A DNA stretch of 64,000 nt from Streptomyces sp. NRRL WC-3626 (lineage in GTDB: Bacteria > Actinomycetota > Actinomycetes > Streptomycetales > Streptomycetaceae): the NCBI RefSeq assembly GCF_000718785.1, contig NZ_JOCA01000009.1, positions 1 to 64,000 of the forward strand. Reading direction: 5' to 3'. The translations under genes were made by a program, and so were the position numbers. Below the pieces are notes generated by a model. That model was not told the DNA's origin. It saw only the letters and a program-made list of their open reading frames with translations, and searched no databases. Positions 45,886 to 55,812 of this stretch are shown here, one piece after another. Every line of letters starts with the position of its first letter. The stretch's first letter is position 1.

Positions 45886-46568
45886 GACCCCGAGCCTTTC
45901 GCTTCGTTCGACTCTCCGGCGCCGGCCGGGACCAGTCCGCGCTCACGCGCGTAGTCCTCCAGCATGCCGCGCAGCTGACGGCGACCGCGGTGCAGCCGGG
46001 ACATCACCGTACCGATGGGTGTCCCCATGATGTCCGCGATCTCCTTGTAGGCAAAGCCCTCTACGTCGGCGAGATACACCGCGATGCGGAACTCCTCGGG
46101 AATCGCCTGCAGCGCTTCCTTGACGTCCGAGTCGGGCAGGTGGTCCAGCGCCTGCGACTCCGCGGAGCGCAGACCCGTGGACATGTGCGACTCGGCGCGC
46201 GCGAGCTGCCAGTCCTCGATCTCCTCGGCCGCGCTGCGCTGGGGTTCGCGCTGCTTCTTGCGGTACGAGTTGATGAAGGTGTTGGTGAGGATCCGGTACA
46301 GCCACGCCTTGAGGTTGGTGCCCTCACGGAACTGGTGGAAGGACGCGTACGCCTTGGCGTACGTCTCCTGGACCAGGTCCTCCGCGTCGGCCGGGTTGCG
46401 CGTCATGCGCAGGGCGGCCGAGTACATCTGGTCGAGGAACTCGAGCGCGTCCCGCTCGAAGCGCGCGCTGCGCTCCGTGGTCGACTCCGCGCTCGTGCTG
46501 CCCTGGCCCTCGGGCTGCTCCGCCTGGCCGTGTTCGGTCCCTGCGTCGGTACCGGGAACCTGACCCAC
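45882..46568 (-). CDS. sigR: ECF sigma factor SigR (thiol-oxidative stress)
   Basis: 228 residues from the GTG at 46568. Region 2: [36 protein letters not shown]. Region 4: [21 protein letters not shown] and [26 protein letters not shown]. The same frame stays open upstream to 46868, which fits the longer unstable SigR' form known in S. coelicolor (about 55 extra residues). A perfect SigR promoter lies at 46846-46871. SigR transcribes thioredoxin and mycothiol genes after disulfide stress and is inhibited by RsrA. Confidence 0.95.
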   Translation of the reverse strand: MGQVPGTDAGTEHGQAEQPEGQGSTSAESTTERSARFERDALEFLDQMYSAALRMTRNPADAEDLVQETYAKAYASFHQFREGTNLKAWLYRILTNTFINSYRKKQREPQRSAAEEIEDWQLARAESHMSTGLRSAESQALDHLPDSDVKEALQAIPEEFRIAVYLADVEGFAYKEIADIMGTPIGTVMSRLHRGRRQLRGMLEDYARERGLVPAGAGESNEAKGSGS

Positions 46569-46845
46569 CTCCTCCAGAGTTTTGATGAGACCGGGACCGG
46601 TCTCACCCGAATCGGAGGATAGACGACGATCCGGTCCGCCCGCCGCCCGAACGGGGACGGTCCTGGCCGCGTGCAGCACCGTCCAGTCCAGGGCGACGCG
46701 GGCACTGCGGCTCGAATCAGACTCTGCCGGGCGCAGCCCGTCCACGGGGTGGTGACGGGTGGCGGGTGGGCAGAAGGTCGAACCCATGGGGCGGACTTCC
46801 TCTCCTACGACGGTGATGCCGTTGACCGGCACATACGTCCGCCAC

Positions 46846-46871
46846 AACAGCGGGAGCCGGTCCGGCATTCC
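46846..46871 (-). promoter_or_regulatory. SigR-dependent promoter (sigRp2-type)
   Basis: Minus strand GGAAT (46871-46867), 18 nt, GTT (46848-46846): exactly the published SigR consensus GGAAT-N18-19-GTT. It lies about 280 nt upstream of the short sigR start and inside the longer open frame, giving autoregulation and a transcript able to encode an extended SigR'. Confidence 0.85.
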
Positions 46872-46878
46872 CGGCGGC

Positions 46879-47538
46879 TCAGCCGAGTGGGCCGGCCCAC
46901 CGCACGACCGCGTCCGTGACCAGCGCCACGGCCTCGTCCTGGGTGAGGCCGGCCCGTTTGGGGACGGCGAGGCCGTGGTCCGCGTGGGGCACCTCGACCA
47001 GTTCGTAGGGCCCCTCGGGGAATTCCCGCGGCCTGCCGAACGGGTCGTTGCCGCCCTGGACGACGAGCGTGGGCACGCCGGCGCCGAGCAGTTCGCCCGC
47101 GCGGGACTTCTCCGGCCTGCCCGGCGGGTGCAGGGGGAAGCTCAGGGCGAGGACGGCACGGGCGCCGAGTTCCGTGGCGGTGCGGCAGGCGACGCGGGCA
47201 CCGGCGCTGCGCCCTGCCGAGATCACCGGCAGGCCCGGCTTCGCCAGCGCGGGCCACACGCCCCGCCAGCCGACGTCGAGGGTCCTGGGCGCGGGGGCCA
47301 CCTTCTTGCCGGCCACCCGCCAGGGCTGTTCGACCAGCGCGACGGTGACTCCGTGGGCGGGCAGCGCGGCGGCGAGCGCCCGCAGGTCCCGGGCGTCGAT
47401 GCCGCCGCCCGCGCCGTGGCTCACCGCGAGGACGAGCCGGGCCCGGCCGGGTGCGCGGTGCCAGGTGACGCGGGCGGGGCCCGCGTCCGTCTCGACGGTC
47501 TCGGTGGCGGCCGTCGCGGCCGGGGTGTCGGGGGTCAC
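46879..47538 (-). CDS. Alpha/beta hydrolase family protein
   Basis: 219 residues. [23 protein letters not shown], the nucleophile elbow [11 protein letters not shown] (GxSxG), [12 protein letters not shown] and a final [10 protein letters not shown] place Ser, Asp and His of a hydrolase triad (Tex30/KANL3-like). Substrate unknown. It ends only 8 nt before the sigR promoter on the same strand and starts 1 nt after the SRAP stop, so SRAP-hydrolase are co-transcribed. Confidence 0.85.
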   Translation of the reverse strand: MTPDTPAATAATETVETDAGPARVTWHRAPGRARLVLAVSHGAGGGIDARDLRALAAALPAHGVTVALVEQPWRVAGKKVAPAPRTLDVGWRGVWPALAKPGLPVISAGRSAGARVACRTATELGARAVLALSFPLHPPGRPEKSRAGELLGAGVPTLVVQGGNDPFGRPREFPEGPYELVEVPHADHGLAVPKRAGLTQDEAVALVTDAVVRWAGPLG

Positions 47539-47539
47539 G

Positions 47540-48355
47540 TCAGAAGAGTGTGCCCTCTTCGGGCCCGTCCAGCTCCTTCAGCAGCTCCGGTCCGTTGTTG
47601 CGGACGTTGCTGACGGCCGTGGCGACCGGGAAGGCGCGCATCAGACCGGTGGGCGGCGGGGCGAGCAGTTCGCGCAGCTCGTCGACGTCGGTGCGGGCGG
47701 GGTCCAGCCAGGCGTCCCAGCGGTCCGGGGTGAGCATCAGCGGCATCCGCGGGTGGATCTCGGCGAGGGCGTGCGGGCCGTCCGCCGGGGACACGGCGAG
47801 GGGGCCGGTCTCGGCCTCGGTGGTGATGACGGAGCAGGTCACCCACCAGGCGCGGGGGTGGTCGTCCGGCAGCGTCTTGTCCCGCCAGAACTCGTACAGT
47901 CCCGCCATCGCGAACACCGAGCCGTCGGCGGGCGTGACGAAGTAGGGCTGCTTGCGGGGCCGCTTCTTCTTCCCTTCGACCTCCAGGTCCCGCTCCTGCT
48001 GCCCGGTGACCCACTCGTAGTAGCCGTCGGCGGGCAGGATGCAGCGCCGGGAGGAGAAGGCACGGCGGTACGACGGCTTCTCGTGGACGGTCTCCGCGCG
48101 GGCGTTGATCATCCGGGCGGCGCCCTCGGGGGTCTTGGACCAGGAGGGGACCAGGCCCCACTTCAGCTTCCGCAGCTGCCGAACCGGACGCGGTTCCGTC
48201 ACGTCTTTGAGGGCACGGTCGAGAACGGCGAAGACCTCCTTGGTCGGCGCCACGTTGTAGTCGGGCTCCAGGGTCTCCTCCGGCTCCCACTTCTCGATTT
48301 CAAAGATTCCCGCGAGATCCTCGGGCCTTCGACTCGCTGCATACCGTCCGCACAT
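47540..48355 (-). CDS. SRAP domain protein (HMCES/YedK family)
   Basis: 271 residues. It starts MCGRYA, so after Met removal the catalytic Cys-2 that forms a thiazolidine with abasic sites is N-terminal. [36 protein letters not shown] and HPRMPLML complete the family motifs. It protects abasic sites in single-stranded DNA. Mycobacterial genomes show the same neighbours (SRAP near sigH and aroA). Confidence 0.93.
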   Translation of the reverse strand: MCGRYAASRRPEDLAGIFEIEKWEPEETLEPDYNVAPTKEVFAVLDRALKDVTEPRPVRQLRKLKWGLVPSWSKTPEGAARMINARAETVHEKPSYRRAFSSRRCILPADGYYEWVTGQQERDLEVEGKKKRPRKQPYFVTPADGSVFAMAGLYEFWRDKTLPDDHPRAWWVTCSVITTEAETGPLAVSPADGPHALAEIHPRMPLMLTPDRWDAWLDPARTDVDELRELLAPPPTGLMRAFPVATAVSNVRNNGPELLKELDGPEEGTLF

Positions 48356-48406
48356 ACGTGCAACACTGCCAGACTCCGTACGCGCAGAGGGAGCACCCGC
48401 ACACAG

Positions 48407-49138
48407 ATGGAAAGCATGGTCAGTACCGCGTCCGCCTCACTCGCCTCCCTCTGGGACGAGGTCTCCGGCACCCAGCCCGACCCGGACATCTGGGTGGTCG
48501 TCGCCACCCTGGTCGCCGCGGCCGCCGTCGTCGTACCGCAGGGGCCCTGGCGGCTGTCCCGGAACGCGATCACGATCGCGCACGAGGGCGGGCACGGACT
48601 GGTGGCGCTGCTCACCGGGCGCACGCTGACGGGGATACGCCTGCATTCGGACACCAGCGGCCTGACCGTCAGCCGCGGCAAACCGGACGGCATCGGCATG
48701 ATCCTCACGGCCGCCTCCGGCTACACCGCTCCCCCGCTGCTGGGCCTGGGCGGCGCCGCGCTGCTCGGCGCCGGGCGCATCACGCTGCTGCTGTGGCTGG
48801 CGACGGGGCTGCTGGTGGCGATGCTGGTGATGATCCGCAACGCGTACGGGGCGATGTCGGTGCTGGTCACGGGCGCCACGTTCGTCCTGGTGTCCTGGCT
48901 GACCGGCCCCCAGGTGCAGGCGGCGTTCGCGTACGCCGTGGTGTGGTTCCTGCTGCTCGGCGGCGTACGCCCGGCCTTCGAACTCCAGGCCAAACGCTCC
49001 CGCGGCGGCGCCGGCGACTCGGACGCGGACCAGCTCTCCCGCCTGACCCACGTCCCACCGGGCCTGTGGCTGTTCCTGTTCCACGCGGTGTCGCTGTGCT
49101 CACTGCTGGGTGGCGGCAGGTGGCTCCTGGGCCTGTAG
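48407..49138 (+). CDS. M50-like membrane metallopeptidase
   Basis: 243 residues with about six hydrophobic segments and an HExxH-type zinc motif inside the membrane region ([15 protein letters not shown]). A further Gly-rich [17 protein letters not shown] follows. No PDZ domain is present. Site-2-protease-like activity is inferred; several such proteins are inactive homologues. The ATG at 48407 (MESMVSTAS) follows AGAGGGA; an ATG at 48416 is an alternative. Divergent from the SRAP gene, 51 nt apart. Confidence 0.82.
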   Translation: MESMVSTASASLASLWDEVSGTQPDPDIWVVVATLVAAAAVVVPQGPWRLSRNAITIAHEGGHGLVALLTGRTLTGIRLHSDTSGLTVSRGKPDGIGMILTAASGYTAPPLLGLGGAALLGAGRITLLLWLATGLLVAMLVMIRNAYGAMSVLVTGATFVLVSWLTGPQVQAAFAYAVVWFLLLGGVRPAFELQAKRSRGGAGDSDADQLSRLTHVPPGLWLFLFHAVSLCSLLGGGRWLLGL

Positions 49139-49260
49139 CGGTCCACGACACCCTGTGCTGGGCTCATGGACCGCAGGGGTACACGGCGCGCGACCAGCCA
49201 CAACGAACGCGCAGCCGACAAGCGGGGCCCGCACACCCCCCTCCTTATAGAGTGGGCCCC

Positions 49261-50577
49261 ATGGCCCGAAACCCCGCAGACACCGCCCTCTGGCCCGCCC
49301 CGCACGCGAGCGGAGCCGTCGACGCGACGGTCCACGTGCCCGGGTCGAAGTCCGTCACCAACCGTGCCCTCGTCCTCGCCGCGCTCGCCTCCGAGCCGGG
49401 CTGGCTGCGCCGCCCGCTGCGCTCGCGCGACACGCTGCTGATGGCGGGCGCGCTGCGTGCGATGGGTGTGGAGATCGAGGAGGGCGTGGGCCCCGACGGC
49501 ACCGGCGAGGCCTGGCGGGTGCTCCCCACGGGCCTGCGCGGCCAGGCCACCGTCGACGTCGGCAACGCCGGCACGGTGATGCGGTTCCTGCCCCCGGTCG
49601 CCACGCTGGCCGACGGCCCCGTCCGCTTCGACGGCGATCCGCGGTCGTACGAGCGTCCCCTGAACGGCGTCATCGACGCGCTGCGGGACCTCGGTGCGCG
49701 GATCGACGACGAGGACCGCGGCGCGCTGCCGATGACGGTGCACGGCGGCGGCGCCCTGGACGGCGGCACGGTGGAGGTCGACGCGTCGTCGTCCTCCCAG
49801 TTCGTCAGCGCCCTGCTGCTGTCCGCGCCGCGCTTCAACCAGGGCGTCGAGGTACGGCACACGGGCACGACGCTGCCGTCGCTGCCGCACATCCGGATGA
49901 CCGTCGACATGCTCCGCGCGGTGGGCGCCCAGGTGGACACCCCCGAGTCGGGCGGCGAGCCCAACGTCTGGCGGGTCACGCCCGGCGCCCTGCTGGGCCG
50001 GGACCTGACCATCGAGCCGGATCTGTCCAACGCCCAGCCGTTCCTGGCGGCGGCGCTGGTGACCGGCGGCAAGGTCGTGATCCCGGACTGGCCGGCCCGT
50101 ACGACCCAGCCCGGTGACCGGTTGCGGGAGATCTTCACCGAGATGGGCGGTTCCTGTGAGCTGACCGAGTTCGGTCTGGTCTTCACCGGTTCCGGATCGG
50201 TCCACGGCGTCGACGTGGACCTCGGCGAGGTCGGCGAGCTGACGCCCGGCATCGCGGCCGTGGCGGCGCTCGCGGACTCCCCGTCCACCCTGCGCGGCGT
50301 GGCCCATCTGCGGCTGCACGAGACGGACCGGCTCGCCGCGCTGACCAAGGAGATCAACGAGCTCGGCGGCGACGTCACCGAGACCGCCGACGGTCTGCAC
50401 ATCCGCCCGCGCCGGCTGCACGGCGGGGTCTTCCACACCTACGAGGACCACCGGATGGCCACCGCGGGCGCGATCCTCGGCCTCGCGGTCGAGGGCGTGC
50501 AGATCGAGAACGTGGCGACGACGGCGAAGACCCTGCCGGACTTCCCCGACCTGTGGACCGGGATGCTCGGGGCGTAG
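49261..50577 (+). CDS. aroA: 3-phosphoshikimate 1-carboxyvinyltransferase (EPSP synthase)
   Basis: 438 residues. [45 protein letters not shown] and [13 protein letters not shown] are the family motifs. It transfers the enolpyruvyl group of PEP to shikimate-3-phosphate in aromatic amino-acid synthesis. ATG at 49261. It is followed 9 nt later by rsgA, so the two probably share a transcript. Confidence 0.96.
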   Translation: MARNPADTALWPAPHASGAVDATVHVPGSKSVTNRALVLAALASEPGWLRRPLRSRDTLLMAGALRAMGVEIEEGVGPDGTGEAWRVLPTGLRGQATVDVGNAGTVMRFLPPVATLADGPVRFDGDPRSYERPLNGVIDALRDLGARIDDEDRGALPMTVHGGGALDGGTVEVDASSSSQFVSALLLSAPRFNQGVEVRHTGTTLPSLPHIRMTVDMLRAVGAQVDTPESGGEPNVWRVTPGALLGRDLTIEPDLSNAQPFLAAALVTGGKVVIPDWPARTTQPGDRLREIFTEMGGSCELTEFGLVFTGSGSVHGVDVDLGEVGELTPGIAAVAALADSPSTLRGVAHLRLHETDRLAALTKEINELGGDVTETADGLHIRPRRLHGGVFHTYEDHRMATAGAILGLAVEGVQIENVATTAKTLPDFPDLWTGMLGA

Positions 50578-50586
50578 GGGTTCACC

Positions 50587-51597
50587 ATGCGCCGCTACGG
50601 CAAGCACACCGACGAGGACGACATCCGCTCCCGCCCCAACCGCAAGGGCAACCGGCCGCGCACCCACATCCGGCCCAAGCACGAGGACGCCGCCGAGGGC
50701 CTGGTCCTCACCGTCGACCGGGGCCGGCTGACCTGCCTCGTCGACGACCGGACCGTGATGGCCATGAAGGCCCGTGAGCTGGGCCGCAAAGCGGCGGTGG
50801 TCGGCGACCGGGTGGCGATCGTGGGCGACCTGTCCGGGAAGAAGGACACCCTCGCGCGGATCGTGCGGATCGGGGAGCGCGCGTCGGTACTGCGCCGTAC
50901 CGCGGACGACGACGACCCCTACGAGCGGGTCGTCGTCGCCAACGCCGACCAGCTCGCCGTCGTCACCGCCCTCGCCGATCCCGAACCCCGTCCGCGGCTG
51001 ATCGACCGCTGTCTGGTCGCGGCGTACGACGGCGGCCTCGAACCGCTGCTGGTGCTGACCAAGTCGGACCTCGCGCCGCCGGACAAGATGCTGGAGCTGT
51101 ACGGCGACCTCGACATCCCGTACGTCGTGACCAGCCGTGCCGAGCTGGAGAGCGGCGAGGCGGCGGACCGGGTGCGGGAGCAGCTGGACGGCCGGATCAC
51201 GGCGTTCGTGGGGCACTCCGGGGTCGGCAAGACGACGCTGGTCAACGCGCTGGTGCCGGAGGAACGACGCCGTACGACCGGCCATGTCAACGCGGTGACG
51301 GGCCGGGGGCGGCACACCACGACGTCCGCGCTGGCGCTGCCCCTCGCGGGGGCGGAGGGCTGGGTGATCGACACCCCGGGGGTGCGGTCGTTCGGGCTCG
51401 CCCATGTCGACCCGTCCCGGGTGATCCACGCCTTCCCCGATCTGGAGCCGGGCACGGAGGGCTGTCCGCGCGCGTGCAGTCACGACGAGCCGGACTGCGC
51501 GCTGGACGCCTGGGTGGCCGAAGGCCACGCGGACCAGGCGCGGCTGTACTCGCTGCGGCGGCTGCTGGCGACGCGGGAGCGCACGGAGGGCGACTGA
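50587..51597 (+). CDS. rsgA: Ribosome small-subunit-dependent GTPase A
   Basis: 336 residues. Basic N-terminus, OB-fold region (about 40-110), then a circularly permuted GTPase: G4 LTKSDL precedes G1 GHSGVGKTTLVNAL and G3 DTPGVRSFG. The C-terminal zinc knuckle is CPRACSHDEPDC. It checks 30S subunit maturation. Spaced 9 nt from aroA. Confidence 0.93.
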   Translation: MRRYGKHTDEDDIRSRPNRKGNRPRTHIRPKHEDAAEGLVLTVDRGRLTCLVDDRTVMAMKARELGRKAAVVGDRVAIVGDLSGKKDTLARIVRIGERASVLRRTADDDDPYERVVVANADQLAVVTALADPEPRPRLIDRCLVAAYDGGLEPLLVLTKSDLAPPDKMLELYGDLDIPYVVTSRAELESGEAADRVREQLDGRITAFVGHSGVGKTTLVNALVPEERRRTTGHVNAVTGRGRHTTTSALALPLAGAEGWVIDTPGVRSFGLAHVDPSRVIHAFPDLEPGTEGCPRACSHDEPDCALDAWVAEGHADQARLYSLRRLLATRERTEGD

Positions 51598-51706
51598 CCT
51601 CCGGGTTGTTTGTCGTGGCCCGCGGACGGTAAGTGCATAATCGCACCGAGCCGGACCCGAACGTGGCGAAGCGGTCACCGAACTGGGCGATGCGGGAGGA
51701 CGACAC

Positions 51707-52030
51707 ATGGCGTGGCTGCTGGTCGTGGTGGCCGGGGTTCTCGAGACCGGTTTCGCCGTGTGTCTGAAGCTGTCGCACGGCTTCACCCGGCTGTGGCCGA
51801 CCGTCGCGTTCTGCGCGTTCGCGCTGGGCAGCTTCGGGCTGCTGACCATGGCGCTGAAGAAGCTCGACGTGGGGCCCGCGTACGCGGTGTGGACCGGTAT
51901 CGGCGCGGCGGGGACGGCGATCTACGGGATGGTGTTCCTCGGGGACCTGGTGTCGACGCTGAAGATCGTGTCGATCACGTTCGTGATCGTCGGCGTGATC
52001 GGACTGCAGCTGTCGGGGTCCGCGCACTGA
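51707..52030 (+). CDS. Small multidrug resistance (SMR/SugE-Gdx) transporter
   Basis: 107 residues, four transmembrane helices. The key Glu-14 is in VVAGVLETGFAVCLKLSHGFTRLWPT; AYAVWTGIGAAGTAIYGMVFLGD and ITFVIVGVIGLQL complete the family. The SugE/Gdx branch exports guanidinium; others export quaternary ammonium compounds. I could not convince myself of a guanidine riboswitch upstream. It faces a convergent TetR gene that may control it. Confidence 0.87.
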   Translation: MAWLLVVVAGVLETGFAVCLKLSHGFTRLWPTVAFCAFALGSFGLLTMALKKLDVGPAYAVWTGIGAAGTAIYGMVFLGDLVSTLKIVSITFVIVGVIGLQLSGSAH

Positions 52031-52037
52031 GGGAGTG

Positions 52038-52649
52038 CTACGGAACGGCGGTGTGCCGGTGCAGGGCGCCGCGCACCAGGTCGGTGACGCCGTCGCCGGG
52101 CGGCGGCGCGGCGACGCAGGACAGGGCGAGGCGGACCACGAGTTCACAGGACCGGGCCAGTTCGGCGGGCGCCTGCCCGGGGATGCCGGTGCCGGCCAGG
52201 ACGGCGACGGCGCGGTCCCGGACGAGGGCGACGAAGTCGGCGGGTGAGGGCAGCGGGCCGTCGGCGCGGCGCTGTGCCGGCACGGCGGAGCCGGACGCCA
52301 CGGCCGCGAGACCGGGGGTGGGCAGGCGCTCGCTCCAGAAACCGGTGAGCAGGGCGCGCACCAGGGCGTTGCCGCGGGCGCTCGCGGTGATCCACTCGGC
52401 GGTCGCGGTCAGCCGCTCGCGCGGGTCGGAGTGACCCGTGAGGGCGCGGTCGACGCCCGCGAGATAGCCGTCGGCCTCCCGGCGTACGAGGGCCCGGGCG
52501 AGGCCGTCCTTGCTGCCGAACTCGTTGTACAGCGTCTGGCGGGAGACACCGGCCGCGGCGGCCACGTCCACCATCCGCACCGCGGACCACGGGCGGCGTG
52601 CCAGTGCCGTGCCGGCGGCGTCCAGCAGAGATTCCCGCGCTGCAGGCAT
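52038..52649 (-). CDS. TetR family transcriptional regulator
   Basis: 203 residues. The N-terminal TetR helix-turn-helix is clear ([32 protein letters not shown]). The C-terminal ligand domain is unassigned. It converges with the SMR transporter gene (7 nt between stops). On its own strand a TTGACA and a TTGAC/GTCAA dyad lie at 52690-52716, a possible operator. Target likely local, inferred only from position. Confidence 0.88.
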   Translation of the reverse strand: MPAARESLLDAAGTALARRPWSAVRMVDVAAAAGVSRQTLYNEFGSKDGLARALVRREADGYLAGVDRALTGHSDPRERLTATAEWITASARGNALVRALLTGFWSERLPTPGLAAVASGSAVPAQRRADGPLPSPADFVALVRDRAVAVLAGTGIPGQAPAELARSCELVVRLALSCVAAPPPGDGVTDLVRGALHRHTAVP

Positions 52650-52777
52650 CTTCGCCTCCCTCGGGGCGAGCGGCCGACCCTGCGGTTAGATTTGACGCGC
52701 CGTCGGGCACTGTCAAGGGTTCTCGGGCCCCGCCCCCCGCTGGCCCCGCACCGACCTCGGCAGATACCGTTCGTCAC

Positions 52778-53578
52778 ATGCCCGACTACCTCGACGACCT
52801 GCGTCTCGCCCATGTCCTCGCGGACGCCGCCGACGCCGCGACGATGGAACGGTTCAAGGCTCTCGACCTCAAGGTGGAGACCAAACCGGACATGACGCCG
52901 GTGAGTGAGGCGGACAAGGCCGCCGAGGAGCTGATCCGCAATCACCTCAAGCGCGCCCGCCCGAGGGACGCGGTCCTGGGCGAGGAGTACGGCGTCGAGG
53001 GCACGGGGCCGCGGCGCTGGGTGATCGACCCGATCGACGGCACCAAGAACTACGTGCGCGGCGTCCCCGTGTGGGCGACGCTGATCTCCCTCATGGAGGC
53101 CGGTGAGGGGGGCTTCCAGCCGGTCGTCGGGGTGGTCTCGGCGCCCGCCCTCAGCCGCCGCTGGTGGGCCGCGCGGGGACACGGCGCCTTCGCCGGCCGC
53201 AGTCTGTCCTCGGCCTCCCGGCTGCACGTCTCGCGCGTCTCGAAGCTGTCCGACGCCTCCCTCGCGTACTCCTCGCTCAGCGGCTGGGAGGAGCAGGGGC
53301 GTCTCGACGGCTTCCTCGACCTCACGCGCGAGGTGTGGCGCACCCGCGCGTACGGCGACTTCTGGCCGTACATGATGGTCGCCGAGGGGTCGGTCGACAT
53401 GTGCGCCGAGCCCGAGCTGTCGCTGTGGGACATGGCGGCCACCGCGATCGTCGTCACGGAGGCCGGGGGCGCCTTCACCGGGCTCGACGGCCGTCCCGGA
53501 CCGCACAGCGGCAACGCGGCCGCGTCGAACGGGCTGCTGCACGACGAGCTGCTGGGGTATCTGAACCAGCGTTACTGA
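52778..53578 (+). CDS. hisN: Histidinol-phosphate phosphatase (inositol monophosphatase fold)
   Basis: 266 residues. Metal motifs: [21 protein letters not shown] and [16 protein letters not shown]. In S. coelicolor the gene at this position (SCO5208, as I recall) was shown to be HisN, converting histidinol-phosphate to histidinol. The ATG at 52778 has no SD; TACCGT (52765-52770) ends 7 nt upstream, suggesting a leaderless mRNA. Confidence 0.92.
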   Translation: MPDYLDDLRLAHVLADAADAATMERFKALDLKVETKPDMTPVSEADKAAEELIRNHLKRARPRDAVLGEEYGVEGTGPRRWVIDPIDGTKNYVRGVPVWATLISLMEAGEGGFQPVVGVVSAPALSRRWWAARGHGAFAGRSLSSASRLHVSRVSKLSDASLAYSSLSGWEEQGRLDGFLDLTREVWRTRAYGDFWPYMMVAEGSVDMCAEPELSLWDMAATAIVVTEAGGAFTGLDGRPGPHSGNAAASNGLLHDELLGYLNQRY

Positions 53579-53668
53579 GCGGCACGGGGCGAGCGTGCGC
53601 GCCCCCGATCGGCCGCACGCGCCCCCTTGTTGACCCCCGCTTTGCCTGCCACTCTGAGAGTCCCCCCA

Positions 53669-53692
53669 CTTGTGAACTTGTGAAACCGTGAA
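53669..53692 (+). repeat. Three tandem 8-nt units before the CBS gene
   Basis: ACTTGTGA, ACTTGTGA and AACCGTGA follow one another directly, the first two identical. They lie 57-80 nt upstream of the CBS-domain start and may be a regulator site or chance. Confidence 0.45.
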
Positions 53693-53748
53693 CGAGCGGG
53701 CTTCCGCGCCCGTGACCACGCGGTTTCCGGTAGGAGGTGGCTCCATCC

Positions 53749-54150
53749 ATGCTCGTCCGTGACGCCATGAGCACCGTGGTCCTCACCATCGGCCCCGCCC
53801 ACACCCTCCGCCAGGCCGCCGCCCTCATGTCCACCCGCCGGGTGGGCGCGGCCGTGGTCCTCGATCCCGACGGGACCGGCATCGGCATCCTCACCGAACG
53901 GGACGTCCTCAACTCCCTGGGGCTCGGCCAGGACCCCGACGCCGAGCGCGCCCACGCCCACACCACCACCGACGTCGTGTTCGCCGCCCCGTCCTGGACC
54001 CTGGAGGAGGCCGCCGCGGCCATGACCCACGGCGGTTTCCGCCATCTGATCGTCCTGGAACGGGGCGAGCCCGCGGGCATCGTCTCGGTCCGCGACATCA
54101 TCCGCTGCTGGGCGCCTCGGCGGCAGCGGGCCCAGCAGGTACCGGCGTAA
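53749..54150 (+). CDS. CBS domain pair protein
   Basis: 133 residues that are essentially two CBS motifs: MLVRDAMSTVVLTIGPAHTLRQAAALMSTRRVGAAVVLD ... GILTERDVL and HTTTDVVFAAPSWTLEEAAAAMTHGGFRHLIVLE ... IVSVRDII. Stand-alone CBS proteins bind adenine nucleotides and report energy state; the partner is unknown. AGGAGG (53732-53737) lies 11 nt upstream of the ATG; a GTG at 53737 is an alternative. Confidence 0.88.
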   Translation: MLVRDAMSTVVLTIGPAHTLRQAAALMSTRRVGAAVVLDPDGTGIGILTERDVLNSLGLGQDPDAERAHAHTTTDVVFAAPSWTLEEAAAAMTHGGFRHLIVLERGEPAGIVSVRDIIRCWAPRRQRAQQVPA

Positions 54151-54156
54151 CGCGAA

Positions 54157-54188
54157 ACGGGCCGGACCCCCGAGGGAGTCCGGCCCGT
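54157..54188. terminator. Bidirectional terminator between CBS and catalase genes
   Basis: The stem ACGGGCCGGAC (54157-54167) with GTCCGGCCCGT (54178-54188) is perfect, extended by an inner CCC/GGG pairing, between converging genes. Confidence 0.8.
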
Positions 54189-54215
54189 CCGCCGGCCGGC
54201 GGTCCAGCGCCGGCG

Positions 54216-55667
54216 TCAGCCGCGCAGCGCCTGGACGGCGGCCTCCAGCCGCTTGCCGAAGTCCTCGTCCGCCTGGCGGAAGTTGTTGATCGCGCGGTCG
54301 GCGATCTCGTCACGCGTGACCCCGGAGATGGCGCCCGCCAGGTTGTTCACCAGGCGCTCCTTCTCCTCCTCCGTCATCAGCCGGTAGAGGTTGCCGGCCT
54401 GCACGAAGTCGTTGTCCTCGGCGTGCACGGGCGTGACCGTCTCGCCGGTGACCCCGGTGACCGCGACGGGCTGCCACGGCGAACGGTCCGTCTGGAACGG
54501 GCCGCCGAAGCTGTTCGGTTCGTAGTTCTTCGCGCCCTTGTGGCGGCCGTCGTACAGGTAGCCGTCACGGGAGTGGGTGCGCGCCTCGGTGGCGTGCGGG
54601 CGGTTCACCGGCAGGTGATCGGCGTTGATGCCGACGCGGTAGCGGTGGGCGTCGCCGTAGGCGAAGAGGCGGCCCTGGAGCATCTTGTCCGGGGAGGGAC
54701 CGATGCCCGGCACGAAGTGGGCGGGGCTGAAGATGGACTGCTCGACCTCGGCGAAGATGTTCTCCGGGTTGCGGTTGAGCTCCAGCTTGCCGAACTCGAT
54801 CAGCGGGTAGTCCGCGTGCGGCCAGACCTTGGTCAGGTCGAACGGGTTGAACCGGTACGTCGCCGCCTCGGACGCCGGCATCACCTGGACGGAGACGGTC
54901 CAGGACGGGAAGTCGCCGCGCTCGATGGCCTCGCGCAGGTCCCGCTGGTGGGAGTCGGGGTCCTTGCCCGCGAGGACCTCGGCCTCCTCGGCGGTCAGGG
55001 TCTTGATGCCCTGGTCCGTCTTGAAGTGGTACTTGACCCAGAAGGCCTCGCCCGCCTCGTTGTTCCACTGGTAGGTGTGCGAGCCGAAGCCGTCCATGTG
55101 GCGGTACGACGCCGGAATGCCGCGGTCTCCGAACAGCCAGGTCACCTGGTGCGTGGACTCGGGCGACAGACCCCAGAAGTCGAAGACGTTGTCCGCCTCC
55201 TGCGAGCCGGTGTACGGGTCGCGCTTCTGGGTGTGGATGAAGTCGGGGAACTTGATGGCGTCCCGGATGAAGAACACCGGGGTGTTGTTGCCGACGAGGT
55301 CGTAGTTGCCCTCCTCGGTGTAGAACTTCAGCGCGAAACCGCGCGGGTCGCGCACGGCGTCCGGGGCGCCCAGGTTGCCGGCCACCGTCGAGAAGCGCAG
55401 GAAGGTCTCCGTCTGCTTGCCGACCTCGGAGAGGAACTTGGCGCGCGTGTACTTCGTGACATCGGCGGTCACCGTGAAGGTGCCGTACGCGCCGGCGCCG
55501 CGGGCGTGCACCACGCGCTCCGGGATGCGCTCACGGTTGAAGTGGGCCAGCTTCTCCAGGAGGAGCTGGTCCTGGACGAGGACCGGGCCACCGACGCCCG
55601 CGGTCTCGCTGTTCTGGTTGTCGGCAACCGGAGCCCCGGCCTCCGTCGTAAGCGGTCCCTGCGTCAC
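54216..55667 (-). CDS. Monofunctional heme catalase
   Basis: 483 residues, small-subunit clade. Distal His in [13 protein letters not shown], Asn in [13 protein letters not shown] and proximal Tyr in [14 protein letters not shown] are all present. The GTG at 55667 ([11 protein letters not shown]) is chosen because a perfect AGGAGG (55678-55673) lies 5 nt before it; upstream in-frame ATGs lack an RBS. It decomposes hydrogen peroxide. It is divergent from catR, with a CatR-type site in its promoter, matching S. coelicolor catA. Confidence 0.96.
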   Translation of the reverse strand: MTQGPLTTEAGAPVADNQNSETAGVGGPVLVQDQLLLEKLAHFNRERIPERVVHARGAGAYGTFTVTADVTKYTRAKFLSEVGKQTETFLRFSTVAGNLGAPDAVRDPRGFALKFYTEEGNYDLVGNNTPVFFIRDAIKFPDFIHTQKRDPYTGSQEADNVFDFWGLSPESTHQVTWLFGDRGIPASYRHMDGFGSHTYQWNNEAGEAFWVKYHFKTDQGIKTLTAEEAEVLAGKDPDSHQRDLREAIERGDFPSWTVSVQVMPASEAATYRFNPFDLTKVWPHADYPLIEFGKLELNRNPENIFAEVEQSIFSPAHFVPGIGPSPDKMLQGRLFAYGDAHRYRVGINADHLPVNRPHATEARTHSRDGYLYDGRHKGAKNYEPNSFGGPFQTDRSPWQPVAVTGVTGETVTPVHAEDNDFVQAGNLYRLMTEEEKERLVNNLAGAISGVTRDEIADRAINNFRQADEDFGKRLEAAVQALRG

Positions 55668-55723
55668 GTACGCCTCCTGCGTCATTTCCGACCAACCCTG
55701 TTCCTTGGCCAAAGCCGATCTCG

Positions 55724-55751
55724 ATCCTACAATGGACAATGTCTAAGTCAA
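55724..55751 (-). promoter_or_regulatory. Catalase promoter with CatR (PerR-like) operator
   Basis: Minus strand -35 TTGACT (55751-55746), 16-nt spacer and -10 TAGGAT (55729-55724). The spacer reads TAGACATTGTCCATTG, a near-palindromic PerR/CatR-type box. A repressor bound here would block RNA polymerase. The transcript starts about 50 nt before the GTG. Confidence 0.8.
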
Positions 55752-55812
55752 GTTAAGCTCCAAAGTCACACCCGTTCGGGACTCCGATCCCCCTGCTGTT
55801 AGGCTGGTGCCT

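Noticed and set aside
51598..51706. Guanidine riboswitch before the SMR transporter
   Set aside because: The position is right, but I could not match the conserved blocks of guanidine-I or -III; only loosely similar GC-rich segments are present. A covariance-model search would decide.
48721..51849. 1042-codon minus-strand frame opposite aroA and rsgA
   Set aside because: Antisense shadow with no domain and no RBS; aroA and rsgA on the plus strand are complete.
54423..55802. 459-codon plus-strand frame opposite the catalase gene
   Set aside because: Catalase motifs on the minus strand settle the coding strand.
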